64,000 nt of DNA, from assembly GCA_026004795.1 (NCBI GenBank), contig BPJV01000003.1, positions 620,001 through 684,000 of the forward strand, written 5' to 3'. Position numbers and translations under genes: made by a program. Below are positions 12,591 to 21,603 of the stretch, one piece after another (positions within the stretch are counted from its first letter, which is position 1; every line of letters begins with the position of its first letter). The notes beneath the pieces were generated by a model. It made no database searches, was not told the origin of the DNA, and saw nothing but the letters and a program-made list of their open reading frames with translations. The stretch is from Pirellulaceae bacterium (lineage in GTDB: Bacteria > Planctomycetota > Planctomycetia > Pirellulales > Pirellulaceae).

Positions 12591-13433
12591 CTATCCCCCT
12601 GCCGAAAGCCGTCCGGGAAATAGACAGTCCAGCATCTCCTCGTCAGGTTGCGCAGCGTATTCGGACAATTCATAGACCTCAAGGTACTGGACAGCTTCGG
12701 GCGCACGACCAAGAGCCCGCAGATCCTTAGCGAAAAATCGACAGCGTGTCCGGTGAAATTCATCGATCCACCGTCGCAACCACTTCCTCCGCTCGACCGG
12801 CTCTGGGGGAACCGAGTCGATCACCCCATCGTGGTACGGCAACCACTCGAAAACCTGCGATTGGTGGCAGGCGAGCATGGAAAGCACTTGATCGATCTCC
12901 GCCGCCACGTCCATGACCACGTCGGGCTGGATGCGCACCGGCCTGGTAAACAGATCGACCATGGATGCGACCACCGGATCTCGCGCTAGGGATGGAACCT
13001 CGGGACAAACGTGTGGCACCGTGACCAGGTAGCACGCGTCTTGAACGGCCGTTCCCACGGCACGATGGTCGGGATGGTAATCGAACGGGCGATGCGTCAA
13101 CACGAGGTCCGGGGAGAATTGCCGTATCTCGCGGATGATCGCGCAACGGACATCCAAGGTGGGCAACAAGGCTCCATCGGGAAAGTCCCACGTTACGTAT
13201 TCCGCACCAACAGCCGCTCCTGCTCGAACCGCTTCCGCGCGACGAATAGCCACGAGTTCTTCAGGGGGAACACGATGATGGCCGCTGCGCCCATCGGTAA
13301 CCGAAACGATCTTCACCACGTTGCCGGCGCGACGTTGACGAACAATCAGCCCCCCAGCAAACAGCTCCGCGTCATCCGGATGCGCACCGAATACCAAAAC
13401 GCGCAAAGGTCGGTCGCTAGCTTCCACGCCCAT
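12591..13433 (-). CDS. PIG-L/LmbE family deacetylase (BshB-like)
   Basis: The protein has the PIG-L signature near its N-terminus (VFGAHPDDAE, giving His, Asp and Asp for zinc and catalysis) and the second metal region RPFDYHPDHRAVG. Members of this family de-N-acetylate GlcNAc-containing small molecules such as GlcNAc-malate in bacillithiol synthesis, or GlcNAc-PI-type substrates. The natural substrate here cannot be read from sequence. Length (about 280) fits BshB-like enzymes. The start is ambiguous: TTG at 13448, ATG at 13433 or GTG at 13427, the last with GAGG a few bases upstream. All of them overlap the end of the small upstream gene, which argues for translational coupling with it. 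Confidence 0.88.
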   Translation of the reverse strand: MGVEASDRPLRVLVFGAHPDDAELFAGGLIVRQRRAGNVVKIVSVTDGRSGHHRVPPEELVAIRRAEAVRAGAAVGAEYVTWDFPDGALLPTLDVRCAIIREIRQFSPDLVLTHRPFDYHPDHRAVGTAVQDACYLVTVPHVCPEVPSLARDPVVASMVDLFTRPVRIQPDVVMDVAAEIDQVLSMLACHQSQVFEWLPYHDGVIDSVPPEPVERRKWLRRWIDEFHRTRCRFFAKDLRALGRAPEAVQYLEVYELSEYAAQPDEEMLDCLFPGRLSAGG

Positions 13434-13626
13434 CCTCGTAGTGGACAATGATCAAGACGTCTGAAGCACCGAACGATCCCATTGAACTTTGAGAACGTGT
13501 CTGCGGAGCGATATTGCCGGTGATGGAAATGACTCGCGCCTGCGACTGCTCGATCCACTCGTTGATCTCTTGCTCGAGGGTGGTCAATTCCGATTCCAAT
13601 CCTTTGAACAGCTTAACTTTTTGCAC
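13417..13626 (-). CDS. Small Cse60-like acidic protein
   Basis: A protein of about 69 residues: VQKVKLFKGLES, then a helix ELTTLEQEINEWIEQ, a strand ARVISITGNIAPQT, a Ser/Gly linker and a final strand SDVLIIVHYED. The layout (short strand, ELE..INEWI helix, two strands) resembles the small Cse60 sporulation-protein family of Bacilli, though planctomycetes do not sporulate, so only the fold is suggested. I chose the GTG at 13626 because GGAGGAGGGAGA lies a few bases upstream. An earlier in-frame GTG at 13644 would run through that ribosome site. Its 3' end overlaps the deacetylase gene by 17 to 32 bases, so the two are likely one transcriptional and translational unit. Function unknown. Confidence 0.7.
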   Translation of the reverse strand: MQKVKLFKGLESELTTLEQEINEWIEQSQARVISITGNIAPQTRSQSSMGSFGASDVLIIVHYEDGRGS

Positions 13627-13644
13627 CAATTCTCCCTCCTCCAC

Positions 13645-14492
13645 AGGGTGTCACGTGGCAGTGGATCCATGGATCCGCCGTTTCCATAGACTGCGGGAAC
13701 AGGTGACCGACCGACCTTCGGTGATCCTTCAGGAAACCAGTATGACGAAGAATACAGCACCGGCAAAGTAGCCTCCCTGATCCTCCACCCGCCACGATAC
13801 CCCGTCACCACTGCCCCCCATGCAGATCGTTGGGTGCCAACCGTCCCGCTCGGCATCACTGGCCGGCAAAACTTGGGACCCATCAGTGCCTGGCGAAGTC
13901 AGCTTTACATGCGAGTTAGCCGCCCACCCACCCTCATCTGAGCGCTCCCTCCCGGCTGGGGAGTACCCTTGCGATCTGCGGTGGCAAGAAGAATTGGGGG
14001 CCCGGATTTGCCGTTTGTGTCCAGGGGCCCGTGGGCAGTCGAGATCAGGAATCGAGATGGGCTGAGTGGCCAACAGCACCCGATGAGGGAGCGATTTGTC
14101 TGGGGCAATCGGCGAGGACTGGGAAGCGAACTCGGCCTTGCCCCGACGTTGCTCGGCCGTGGCTGAAAGCTTTCCTCTCACACAACGACAACCTGGGAAT
14201 TGCCCCCTGAAGACGCCCTCTCGTGCTGGCGTCAAGCTCCCACCTCAATGCGGCTCCCCAGAACACATTCTCGGCCAGTCACCCCCGAGAGCGTCTCACG
14301 GAACGCGGGCTGCAATCGCATCGAAGCTGTGCAGGGGTGAAGGGAGTGAAGGCGTGAAGGCGTGAATCACGACCACGATCTCTCTTGAGACGAATGATTG
14401 ATTTTTACTAAAGTCCTTTGTGGCGTGTATGCTTGGATGCCTTTTATCGCCGGAACAATCCGGACGGTTTGCGCTTTTTGGGAAATGGATTC
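13645..14492. other. Intergenic region with no supported gene
   Basis: About 850 bases between the Cse60-like gene and the TPR lipoprotein. Frames on both strands are short, rich in Arg, Pro and Ser, and show no family motif. A short palindromic GGATCCATGGATCC lies near 13662-13676. Near 14345-14365 there is a short tandem GTGAAGGCGTGAAGGCGTGA. Nothing else can be supported. Confidence 0.5.
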
Positions 14493-15233
14493 ATGCCGAC
14501 CCGCAGTCTTATGGTTTGGACCTGGTCGACGCTGTGTGCGGTGCTGCTAACGATGGCCAGTGGATGTCGAATCGCCAGCAATGGGCAGAATTCGCTGGGT
14601 GTTCGGCTGTTTCAGGAGGGCCGTTACACCGAAGCATTGCAGCAGTTCCAAATGGCCTTGAATCGCGACCCATCGAATCCCGACGCGTATTACAATCTTG
14701 CATCAACGTATCATAAACTTGCCGCTGCTCAGAAGGACCAACGGTTGGTTGAGCAAGCCGAATCGCTGTACAACCAATGCTTGGACTTGTCTCCCAACCA
14801 CGTCGATTGCCATCGTGGCCTGGCCGTCTTATTGGCGGAATCTGGGCGCCCCGATGCGGCGATGACGTTGTTGAAGAACTGGGCAGCGCGCACCCCGGGG
14901 CTCTCTGCACCACGCATCGAGCTAGCACGTTTGCACCAGGAACTGGGGCAAACGCAGTTGGCCGAGCGGTACTTGGATGAGGCTCTGGCAGTGAATCCCC
15001 ACGATTATCGCGCGTGGGCGGCGAAAGGACAGATGCGCGAAGCGGCGGGCCAATTGACACAGGCCCTCCAGAATTATCAACAGAGCTTAGCCATCAACAG
15101 CCTGCAGCCTGACCTCTATCAACGAGTCGCTGCCCTGAACGTCCGTATTGCGCAAAGCAATGTTAACAGCACGTCCACCGACACCAACTGGACGGTGCAA
15201 AATCAACCCCTCGGCGGCTTACGCCGCTATTGA
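14493..15233 (+). CDS. TPR-repeat lipoprotein
   Basis: From the ATG at 14493 the protein is about 246 residues with a lipoprotein signal: MPTRSLM, hydrophobic core TLCAVLLTMAS, then the lipobox ending in Cys (TMASGC). The mature part is a run of TPR helices: SLGVRLFQEGRYTEALQQFQMALNRDPSNPDAYYNLA, then LAVLLAESGRPDAAM, ELARLHQELGQTQLAERYLDEALAVNP and KGQMREAAGQLTQALQNYQQSLAIN. TPRs mediate protein-protein contacts, so this is probably a periplasmic scaffold anchored to the outer or inner membrane. In-frame codons upstream of 14493 (TTG at 14418) would bury the signal peptide, so I reject that longer start. Partner unknown. It seems to be a single-gene transcript. Confidence 0.85.
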   Translation: MPTRSLMVWTWSTLCAVLLTMASGCRIASNGQNSLGVRLFQEGRYTEALQQFQMALNRDPSNPDAYYNLASTYHKLAAAQKDQRLVEQAESLYNQCLDLSPNHVDCHRGLAVLLAESGRPDAAMTLLKNWAARTPGLSAPRIELARLHQELGQTQLAERYLDEALAVNPHDYRAWAAKGQMREAAGQLTQALQNYQQSLAINSLQPDLYQRVAALNVRIAQSNVNSTSTDTNWTVQNQPLGGLRRY

Positions 15234-15746
15234 CACTCCCGCCCACCGGTGGGGTTCAGGAAATCAGTTCGAAACAATCCACGCGCCAGCACCGATGATG
15301 CTCACCGTCATCGCTCCAGCCATGCACCGGCTCTGCACTGCGGGAGGGCAACAGTGGAGACATCCTTTCATGCTTTCCTCGATTGGCGGAAGTGTGCCGG
15401 CGCCAGTTCTGAAGAAAGAGACAGTACGGCGGCAACGATAGGGTCGACGGAGCGTCCCGGTGTCAGGGTATCATCGATCTCTTTCGGTGCGTCATGCCCT
15501 CACCTGGAATCCATTACCGTAACAAAGGGTACTGCTTGAGGAGCGGAATTGTCATGGACCGACTTTCCCGGCTTCCTTCTTTCTACCGCAGCGCAGACCC
15601 TTGACGGCCCCCCTCCGGCGTAGATTAGAATGAGCAGGTGGGATACCAGGATCAAGAATCAACGTCTATTGGCGGTTCACGATCAAGTTGGGGTATCACG
15701 CAAGAATATTAATCGGCTGCTCACGGCCTATAGCTTCGCCTCATCG
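15234..15746. other. Intergenic region with no supported gene
   Basis: About 510 bases between the TPR lipoprotein and the next secreted protein. Only short frames are present and none has recognisable motifs. Part of it should hold the promoter of the following gene, but no clear -35/-10 pair was found. Confidence 0.4.
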
Positions 15747-16241
15747 ATGAATCGACCCTTCTTCAACGCACCTCTTATCTCGCCCGGCCAGAGCGTCTGC
15801 CGCCTTGCTGCGGGGTGGATCTCATGCGCCTTGGTGGTGATGCTGATGGTGTGCATGCCCAGAACGGCGCAGGGATCAGGGTGCGATTATCATGCTGATG
15901 TTTCGGCAGGCATCTACGACGGCCATGCGGCCCCTCATCGCCCCCAGTGGGTGGAATGGTCGACCGGCCTGGTCTATCGCGTGTACCGGGACGGCCGAGT
16001 GTATTATTTCCAGTTGGCCGCTGACACGCTGCCCTGCCGCGGTCCTTCGTGTCGTCAACCCGCTAAAGGTCCCGAGATGCGTCCGCTGACGATCGTCCAG
16101 ACCGACCGCGTACCGACCGGATGTCCCGATCAGGAAGGTCGCCCCGATGACCTCCACCAACTCGGTCACCGCCTCTTCGACTTCTCTCAACTACCCTCGC
16201 AGCAACCACACGATCCTCCCCTGCGTCCCCCTTGCGGCTAG
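15747..16241 (+). CDS. Hypothetical secreted protein
   Basis: About 164 residues from the ATG at 15747 (MNRPFFNAP). A hydrophobic segment (LAAGWISCALVVMLMVCMPRTAQG) looks like a signal peptide cleaved after TAQG. The mature part begins SGCDYHADVSAGIYDGH and holds a beta-like core WVEWSTGLVYRVYRDGRVYYFQL followed by a Cys- and Pro-rich tail (LPCRGPSCRQP, TGCPDQ, RPPCG). The five mature cysteines could form disulfides outside the cytoplasm. I do not recognise a family. The frame extends upstream to 15630, but that part has no signal peptide and no ribosome site. Neighbours give no hint of role. Confidence 0.6.
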   Translation: MNRPFFNAPLISPGQSVCRLAAGWISCALVVMLMVCMPRTAQGSGCDYHADVSAGIYDGHAAPHRPQWVEWSTGLVYRVYRDGRVYYFQLAADTLPCRGPSCRQPAKGPEMRPLTIVQTDRVPTGCPDQEGRPDDLHQLGHRLFDFSQLPSQQPHDPPLRPPCG

Positions 16242-16566
16242 TCCTCATCAGCGCGGTCCAGAGTAGGGGACGGGCATGCGTGGTAGCGTGCACTGATCGA
16301 TCCGCAATGGTCGATAGTAGCAGCCAGACCACGAAGAGTTTGTGTTTAGCCCTTCCTGTGCGGTAACGGTGGTGTTTCTCGCGCCGCTCCTACCTGATAG
16401 CGCGCTCGACGGTGCCGACCACTCGCCGCTTTCTCCAGGCCTTCAGTCGGCAGCGATTCTACGACATCGCAAGATGGATTAGAGGTGAGGCCGCGTCTCG
16501 GCTTGAAGACGCGGCCTGCCCACAACACGGCAGTGCATCGAATCGATTTCGGTCGAGAGGGCGATC
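16242..16566. other. Intergenic region upstream of the cytochrome operon
   Basis: About 325 bases with no credible frame. The promoter of the pentahaem cytochrome operon should lie here, but no strong sigma-70 box pair was identified by eye. Confidence 0.4.
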
Positions 16567-19533
16567 ATGAAAAATTTGCAAGGCAATACGCCTGTGCCAG
16601 CGACACCGCCGGCCAAGCCCGTTAAACGCGTGATTAGCAAGCGCCTGCGCGTGGTGCTGATCGTGGTGTTGACGCTGTTTTCGCTGTTGCTGGCCAACGG
16701 GTTGTACCTGGCCACGATCACTTGGCTGCAGGTGGCCACTGGAGAAATCTATGAGGACTTGTTCTACCAATACATGTTCATGGCTCACGTGGTCCTCGGC
16801 TTGCTGCTCATCGGGCCGGTGGTGGTGTTTGGAGTTATCCATATGTTGGCGGCGTGGAATCGTCGCAACCGTCGCGCCGTCAAGATCGGCTACGCGCTGT
16901 TCGCCTGCGCCCTGGCAGTGCTTGTCTCCGGAATCGCCTTGACCCGCAGTTTCGGTTTTGAACTGAAGCATCCCACCGCGCGGAATACCGTGTACTGGAT
17001 GCATGTCATCACTCCGTTGACGGCCATGTGGCTGTATTGGCTCCACCGGCTCGTTGGTCCACGAATCAAATGGCACGTCGGTAGACGGATCGCCATCGCG
17101 ACCGCCGTCCTCGTGGGCTGCATGGTGTGGTTGCAGATGCAGGACCCACGTCGTTGGCATCAATCCGGACCGAAGGAAGGAGCCAAGTACTTTGAACCTT
17201 CGTTGGCCCGGACAGCCACCGGCAACTTCATCCCGGCCAGAGCATTGCAAAACGACGAGTACTGCATGCGGTGCCATCAGGACATCTACGAGAATTGGTA
17301 CCACAGTGCACACCGCTTCAGTTCGTTCAACAATCCGGCCTATCTCTACGCGGTACGAGAAACGCGCCGCGTCGCCCTCGAGCGTGATGGTAACGTGCAG
17401 GCCTCTCGCTGGTGCGCCGGCTGCCACGATCCCGTACCATTCTTTTCCGGAGCCTTCGATGACCCGAATTACGATGACGTCAACGATCCGACCAGTCAGG
17501 CAGGGATCACCTGTACGGTATGCCATGGCATCACGCACGTGAACAGCAATCGGGGCAACGCGGATTACGTGATCGACGAACCTATCCAATATCCGTTCAC
17601 CTATAGCGACCACCCATTGTTGCAGCAGATCAACAGCATGCTGGTGAAAGCCAAGCCGGGCTTCCACAAAAAAACGTATTTGAAACCCTTCCACAAGACG
17701 GCCGAGTTCTGCAGCGTTTGCCATAAGGTCCATTTGCCTAAGGAGGTGACGGCTTACAAAGAGTTTCTACGTGGGCAAAATCACTATGACAGCTATTTGC
17801 TCAGCGGCGTTTCCGGTCATGGCGCTTCGAGCTTCTACTATCCGGACGTTGCTCAACCGAACTGCAACGAATGCCATATGCCACAGCAACTCTCTCAGGA
17901 TTTCGGCGCCAAGTGGTCGGACAAACTCCAAGGATTGGCGGTTCACGACCACTTTTTTCCGGGCGCCAATACCGCCCTGCCCTGGTGGCGAGGCGAAGAC
18001 GAGTGGGTCCAACGAGCCCAAGAGTTGCTCACCGATGTCACGCGCGTAGACATCTTCGGCTTGCGCAAAGGCGGGCATATCGACGACCCCTTGATCGCCC
18101 CGCTGGGACCTGAGTATCCCCTCCTGGAAGCAGGTGAGCGTTACTTGCTGGAAACGGTTATCCGTACCACGCGTCTGGGGCATCACCTGACGCAAGGGAC
18201 GGTTGACTCGAACGAACTCTGGCTCGACGTCACGGTGCGCAGCGGCGATCGGATTCTTGGCCGCAGCGGCGGGTTGGATGCCCAGGGCGAATCGGATCGC
18301 TGGGGCCACTTCGTCAACGTATTCATGCTTGACAGGCATGGCAATCGGATTTCGCGCCGCAACGCTCAGGACATCTTCATCCCGTTGTACAACCACCAGA
18401 TCCCTCCGGGGGCCGCGGCTACCGTGCACTACGGATTGCAGCTGCCCGATGATCTCGACGCGCCCATCGAGATCATCGTTCGGTTGAACTACCGCAAGTT
18501 CGACAAAGAGTACCTCGACTTCATGAACAGAGACTTTCGTCCGGGAGACCGCGAGTTCCGTGAGCGCAGCGATCCGGCCCACACGGTTAATCGTTTGCCC
18601 ATCACGGTGATGGCAGAAGACCGAGTGGTACTGGGAGTCAAACTGGCCGATGGCCGCATCCTACCTCGGCCTGCGGAGGATCGCCAACTGCCCGAACAGT
18701 GGCAGCGTTGGAACGACTACGGCATCGGCATGTTGCTGGCCGGGCGATCTCAGCGCAAGGCCGCTGCCGAGGCGTTCCGTCGAGTCGAATCACTGGGACG
18801 GTACGACGGCCCGCTGAACCTCGCCCGGGTGCTCTTCGCCGAAGGCGACCTGGAAGAGGCTGCGGCGGCAGTGCAGCGTGCCGCCAACATGCAACCGGCT
18901 CCCCCTCCCTGGACCATCGCCTGGCTCAGTGGTGAGATCAGCCGACAACTGGGCGACCTGGAGGCGGCCGAATCGAGTTTTCGCAGTGTGCTGGAAGACG
19001 ACAATCCCGAGCGTCGGCGGCGCGGTTTCGATTTCAGCCTCGATTACCGGGTCCGCAATCTGCTGGGTTTGACGTTGATCGACCTGGCGGAAAAAGCTGC
19101 CGTGCGGGGACACGACGACCAGGCGGATTCCTACTATCGGGCGGCCGTGCAGCAGTTTGAACAGGTGCTCGCCATCGATACGGAGAACGTTACCGCCCAC
19201 GCCAATCTGGCCTCACTCTATGACCGCCTAGGAGAGCCGGAGAAGGCCCGGTACCACCAACAGTTGCATCTGAGGTACAAACCCGATGATAACGCCGCCG
19301 ATCTCGCCCAACCGGCTGCGCGGCGGAAGTATCCCGCTGCCAATCGCGCTGCAGAAGAGCTGGTAATCTATTGGTTGCATCGCCGCGGGGCGCCTGAGCT
19401 ACCGCCGGAATCGCAACGGCCCGATCCCTACGCTCCAGAGCAAGAAGGCGTTCCAGCCTTCCAGGATAGTGTGGAGCAGCGTGCCTCCGCCCCTGTTCTT
19501 CCCCATTCTCTTCCGGAGGATAACTCCCCATGA
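16567..19533 (+). CDS. Membrane-bound pentahaem cytochrome c with TPR tail
   Basis: A 988-residue protein in three parts. Residues 28-190 hold five predicted membrane helices (31-50, 72-92, 108-125, 142-162, 175-190) with in-membrane or boundary histidines (His73, His92, His146, His160) that could bind haem b. Residues 225-440 are extracytoplasmic and carry five CxxCH haem c sites at Cys233, 283, 316, 382 and 433, plus other conserved histidines (HSAHR, HPLLQQ, HKTAE). Residues 480-680 form a beta-rich domain, and about 700-940 contain TPR repeats (ALGRYDGPLNLARVLFAEGDLEEA..., ANLASLYDRLGEPEKA). It is most likely a quinol- or membrane-linked electron-transfer module with its haem face in the periplasm. 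Its stop overlaps the start of the next gene by 4 bases (ATGA), with GGAGGAT upstream, so both are co-translated. Confidence 0.85.
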   Translation: MKNLQGNTPVPATPPAKPVKRVISKRLRVVLIVVLTLFSLLLANGLYLATITWLQVATGEIYEDLFYQYMFMAHVVLGLLLIGPVVVFGVIHMLAAWNRRNRRAVKIGYALFACALAVLVSGIALTRSFGFELKHPTARNTVYWMHVITPLTAMWLYWLHRLVGPRIKWHVGRRIAIATAVLVGCMVWLQMQDPRRWHQSGPKEGAKYFEPSLARTATGNFIPARALQNDEYCMRCHQDIYENWYHSAHRFSSFNNPAYLYAVRETRRVALERDGNVQASRWCAGCHDPVPFFSGAFDDPNYDDVNDPTSQAGITCTVCHGITHVNSNRGNADYVIDEPIQYPFTYSDHPLLQQINSMLVKAKPGFHKKTYLKPFHKTAEFCSVCHKVHLPKEVTAYKEFLRGQNHYDSYLLSGVSGHGASSFYYPDVAQPNCNECHMPQQLSQDFGAKWSDKLQGLAVHDHFFPGANTALPWWRGEDEWVQRAQELLTDVTRVDIFGLRKGGHIDDPLIAPLGPEYPLLEAGERYLLETVIRTTRLGHHLTQGTVDSNELWLDVTVRSGDRILGRSGGLDAQGESDRWGHFVNVFMLDRHGNRISRRNAQDIFIPLYNHQIPPGAAATVHYGLQLPDDLDAPIEIIVRLNYRKFDKEYLDFMNRDFRPGDREFRERSDPAHTVNRLPITVMAEDRVVLGVKLADGRILPRPAEDRQLPEQWQRWNDYGIGMLLAGRSQRKAAAEAFRRVESLGRYDGPLNLARVLFAEGDLEEAAAAVQRAANMQPAPPPWTIAWLSGEISRQLGDLEAAESSFRSVLEDDNPERRRRGFDFSLDYRVRNLLGLTLIDLAEKAAVRGHDDQADSYYRAAVQQFEQVLAIDTENVTAHANLASLYDRLGEPEKARYHQQLHLRYKPDDNAADLAQPAARRKYPAANRAAEELVIYWLHRRGAPELPPESQRPDPYAPEQEGVPAFQDSVEQRASAPVLPHSLPEDNSP

Positions 19534-21392
19534 TGCCAGAAGACGAATTGATCACCGAAGATCGTCAAGACGACGAGGTCATCGGTGTGGCCTTGAAATG
19601 GTCGTTGGTGGTTTTCTTCCTCGCGCTGATCGCCGCCGGTACGGGTTGGGGTATCTGGTACCTCTACCACCAAGAGCCTCCGCCGACGATCGAGCACGTC
19701 GTGGAACTTCCCCAGAAACGGCAGGTCGATCAGGTAGTACTGCCCCACCTCCCACTGGTCGATATCACGGTGGATTCAGGCATCGACTGGGAGCATGTAA
19801 GCGGTAAGGAAGGCGAAAAACTGCTGCCGGAAACAATGGGTGGCGGCGTAGCCATTTTCGATTACGACAACGACGGCGACCAAGATGTGCTGTTCGTGGG
19901 TGGTACAAGCTGGCCCTGGGCGAAACATCCTATCAGGCGGCCAAGGTCGCTATGCCTGTATGCCAACGACGGGCAGGCACGCTTCACCGACGTGACGCAG
20001 CAAGTGGGGTTGCCGGACAACCTGTACGGGATGGCACCGCTGGTCGGCGATTTCGATAACGACGGTTGGTCCGATCTGTTTGTTACCGCGGTGGGCGTCA
20101 ATCGCCTGTTCCGCAATGAACAGGGCAAGTTCGTCGACGTGACGGACAGTTCGGGGGCCGGCGGCGAAGATGTATGGAGCACCGGAGCGACATGGATTGA
20201 TTACGACCGAGACGGATTTCTCGATTTGTTCGTGTGCAACTACGTGCTATGGTCACGCGAGTTGGATAAGTCATTAGGGTTTCAATTGACGGGAGTCGGA
20301 AGGGCGTATGGCCAACCTACCGCGTTCAGCGGTGCCCATTGCCAGTTGTTGCACAATCGACGCGATGGAACGTTCGAGGATGTCACCCAGCGTATGGGGA
20401 TCGAACAATTCAATCCCAATACGGGTGTCCCCATGGGCAAAGCACTCGCGGCCGCCGCCTTGGACGTCGATCGAGATGGGTGGCAGGATATCATCGTGGC
20501 CAACGACACCGTCCAAAACTTCCTGTTCCTCAACATCGAGGGGACCCGGTTCGAGGAATCAGCGATTCCGATGGGTATCGCTTTCGATCGCGCTGGCAAT
20601 GCCACCGGAGCGATGGGTGTCGACTGTGGTTTCTTCAGGAATGACCATTCGTTGGGCATCGTCGTCGGGAATTTCGCCAATGAGCCGATGAGCCTCTACG
20701 TGACCCGCGACCCGTCGGCTCCGTTCAACGACGAATCGCTCTCCAGCGGCTTGGGACCGCAAACGCGCCTCAGCCTTACCTTTGGCGTCTTCTTTTGCGA
20801 TCTCGATTTGGACAGCCGGTACGATGTGGTTGCCGCCAATGGCCACCTGGAGGAGGAGATCGCTCAAGTTCAGCCGACTCAGTCCTACCAGCAACCACCG
20901 CAATTCCTGTGGAACGCCGGCGTGCTGAACAGCAGTGAATTCATCCCGCTGGGCCGTGCGGAAGTCGGTGAGGATGCTTTGCAACCGATGGTCGGTCGCG
21001 GTGCCGCTGGTGGCGACCTCGACGGTGATGGCGACGTGGACATCGTGTTGGTTGCCAATAGCGGACGACCACGTGTGTTGCGCAATGATCAGCAAACAGG
21101 GCACCATTGGTTGCGTATCAAGTTGCAAGGCACGATGCCGTCCAACCGGGATGCCCTGGGAGCAACGGTGGAGGTGCGGGCACCGGCCGGTACTACCCAA
21201 CGCCGCCTCGTCATGTCGGCCCGCAGTTACCTGAGTCAGTGCGAGGCACCGCTGACCTTTGGACTGGGAGACCATCACACGGAATGCCCGGTAATCGTCA
21301 CCTGGCCTTCGGGACGCCAAGAATCGTTTTCATGTCAGCCTGATCGCGTGCACCATTTGCAAGAAGGGACGGGAATCTCCGGCTCCGATTAA
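19530..21392 (+). CDS. CRTAC1/ASPIC-UnbV family FG-GAP protein, membrane anchored
   Basis: A 620-residue protein with a short acidic N-terminus, one transmembrane helix (VALKWSLVVFFLALIAAGTGWGIW, about 27-50), and a periplasmic seven-bladed-propeller-type domain. Calcium-loop repeats are visible: DYDNDGDQDVLF, DFDNDGWSDLFV, DYDRDGFLDLFV, DVDRDGWQDIIV, DLDLDSRYDVVAANG and DLDGDGDVDIVLV. A C-terminal ASPIC/UnbV domain follows (NRDALGATVEVRA... SYLSQCEAPLTFGLG). These domains bind calcium and contact partner proteins. It is translated from an ATG that overlaps the stop of the pentahaem gene, so it is expected to work with that cytochrome in a surface or periplasmic complex. Exact biochemical role unknown. 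Confidence 0.88.
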   Translation: MMPEDELITEDRQDDEVIGVALKWSLVVFFLALIAAGTGWGIWYLYHQEPPPTIEHVVELPQKRQVDQVVLPHLPLVDITVDSGIDWEHVSGKEGEKLLPETMGGGVAIFDYDNDGDQDVLFVGGTSWPWAKHPIRRPRSLCLYANDGQARFTDVTQQVGLPDNLYGMAPLVGDFDNDGWSDLFVTAVGVNRLFRNEQGKFVDVTDSSGAGGEDVWSTGATWIDYDRDGFLDLFVCNYVLWSRELDKSLGFQLTGVGRAYGQPTAFSGAHCQLLHNRRDGTFEDVTQRMGIEQFNPNTGVPMGKALAAAALDVDRDGWQDIIVANDTVQNFLFLNIEGTRFEESAIPMGIAFDRAGNATGAMGVDCGFFRNDHSLGIVVGNFANEPMSLYVTRDPSAPFNDESLSSGLGPQTRLSLTFGVFFCDLDLDSRYDVVAANGHLEEEIAQVQPTQSYQQPPQFLWNAGVLNSSEFIPLGRAEVGEDALQPMVGRGAAGGDLDGDGDVDIVLVANSGRPRVLRNDQQTGHHWLRIKLQGTMPSNRDALGATVEVRAPAGTTQRRLVMSARSYLSQCEAPLTFGLGDHHTECPVIVTWPSGRQESFSCQPDRVHHLQEGTGISGSD

Positions 21393-21603
21393 CCGCCGCA
21401 CCGGCCGCTCCTGGCATAGCTGTACAACCTTGAGGGCCCTCCCACCAGCGACGGAGGCCCACTTGGCCTCGGGGAGCCAGCCATCTTCCATCGAGTACCG
21501 GTGTTTCCTCGTCCTTACTGCGAGTAAAACTGACGGTGCCACGTCTGGCGCCGATACCGATCTCAGGCTTCACCATCATTACTCCGTTTGTTCAGCGCAC
21601 ACC

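Noticed and set aside
13729-14235. Minus-strand frame of 168 codons
   Set aside because: No ribosome site, no motif, Arg/Ser-rich composition. Treated as intergenic.
16459-17733. Minus-strand open frame of 424 codons
   Set aside because: Antisense to the pentahaem cytochrome, whose CxxCH motifs and membrane helices are clear. No motif on the minus strand.
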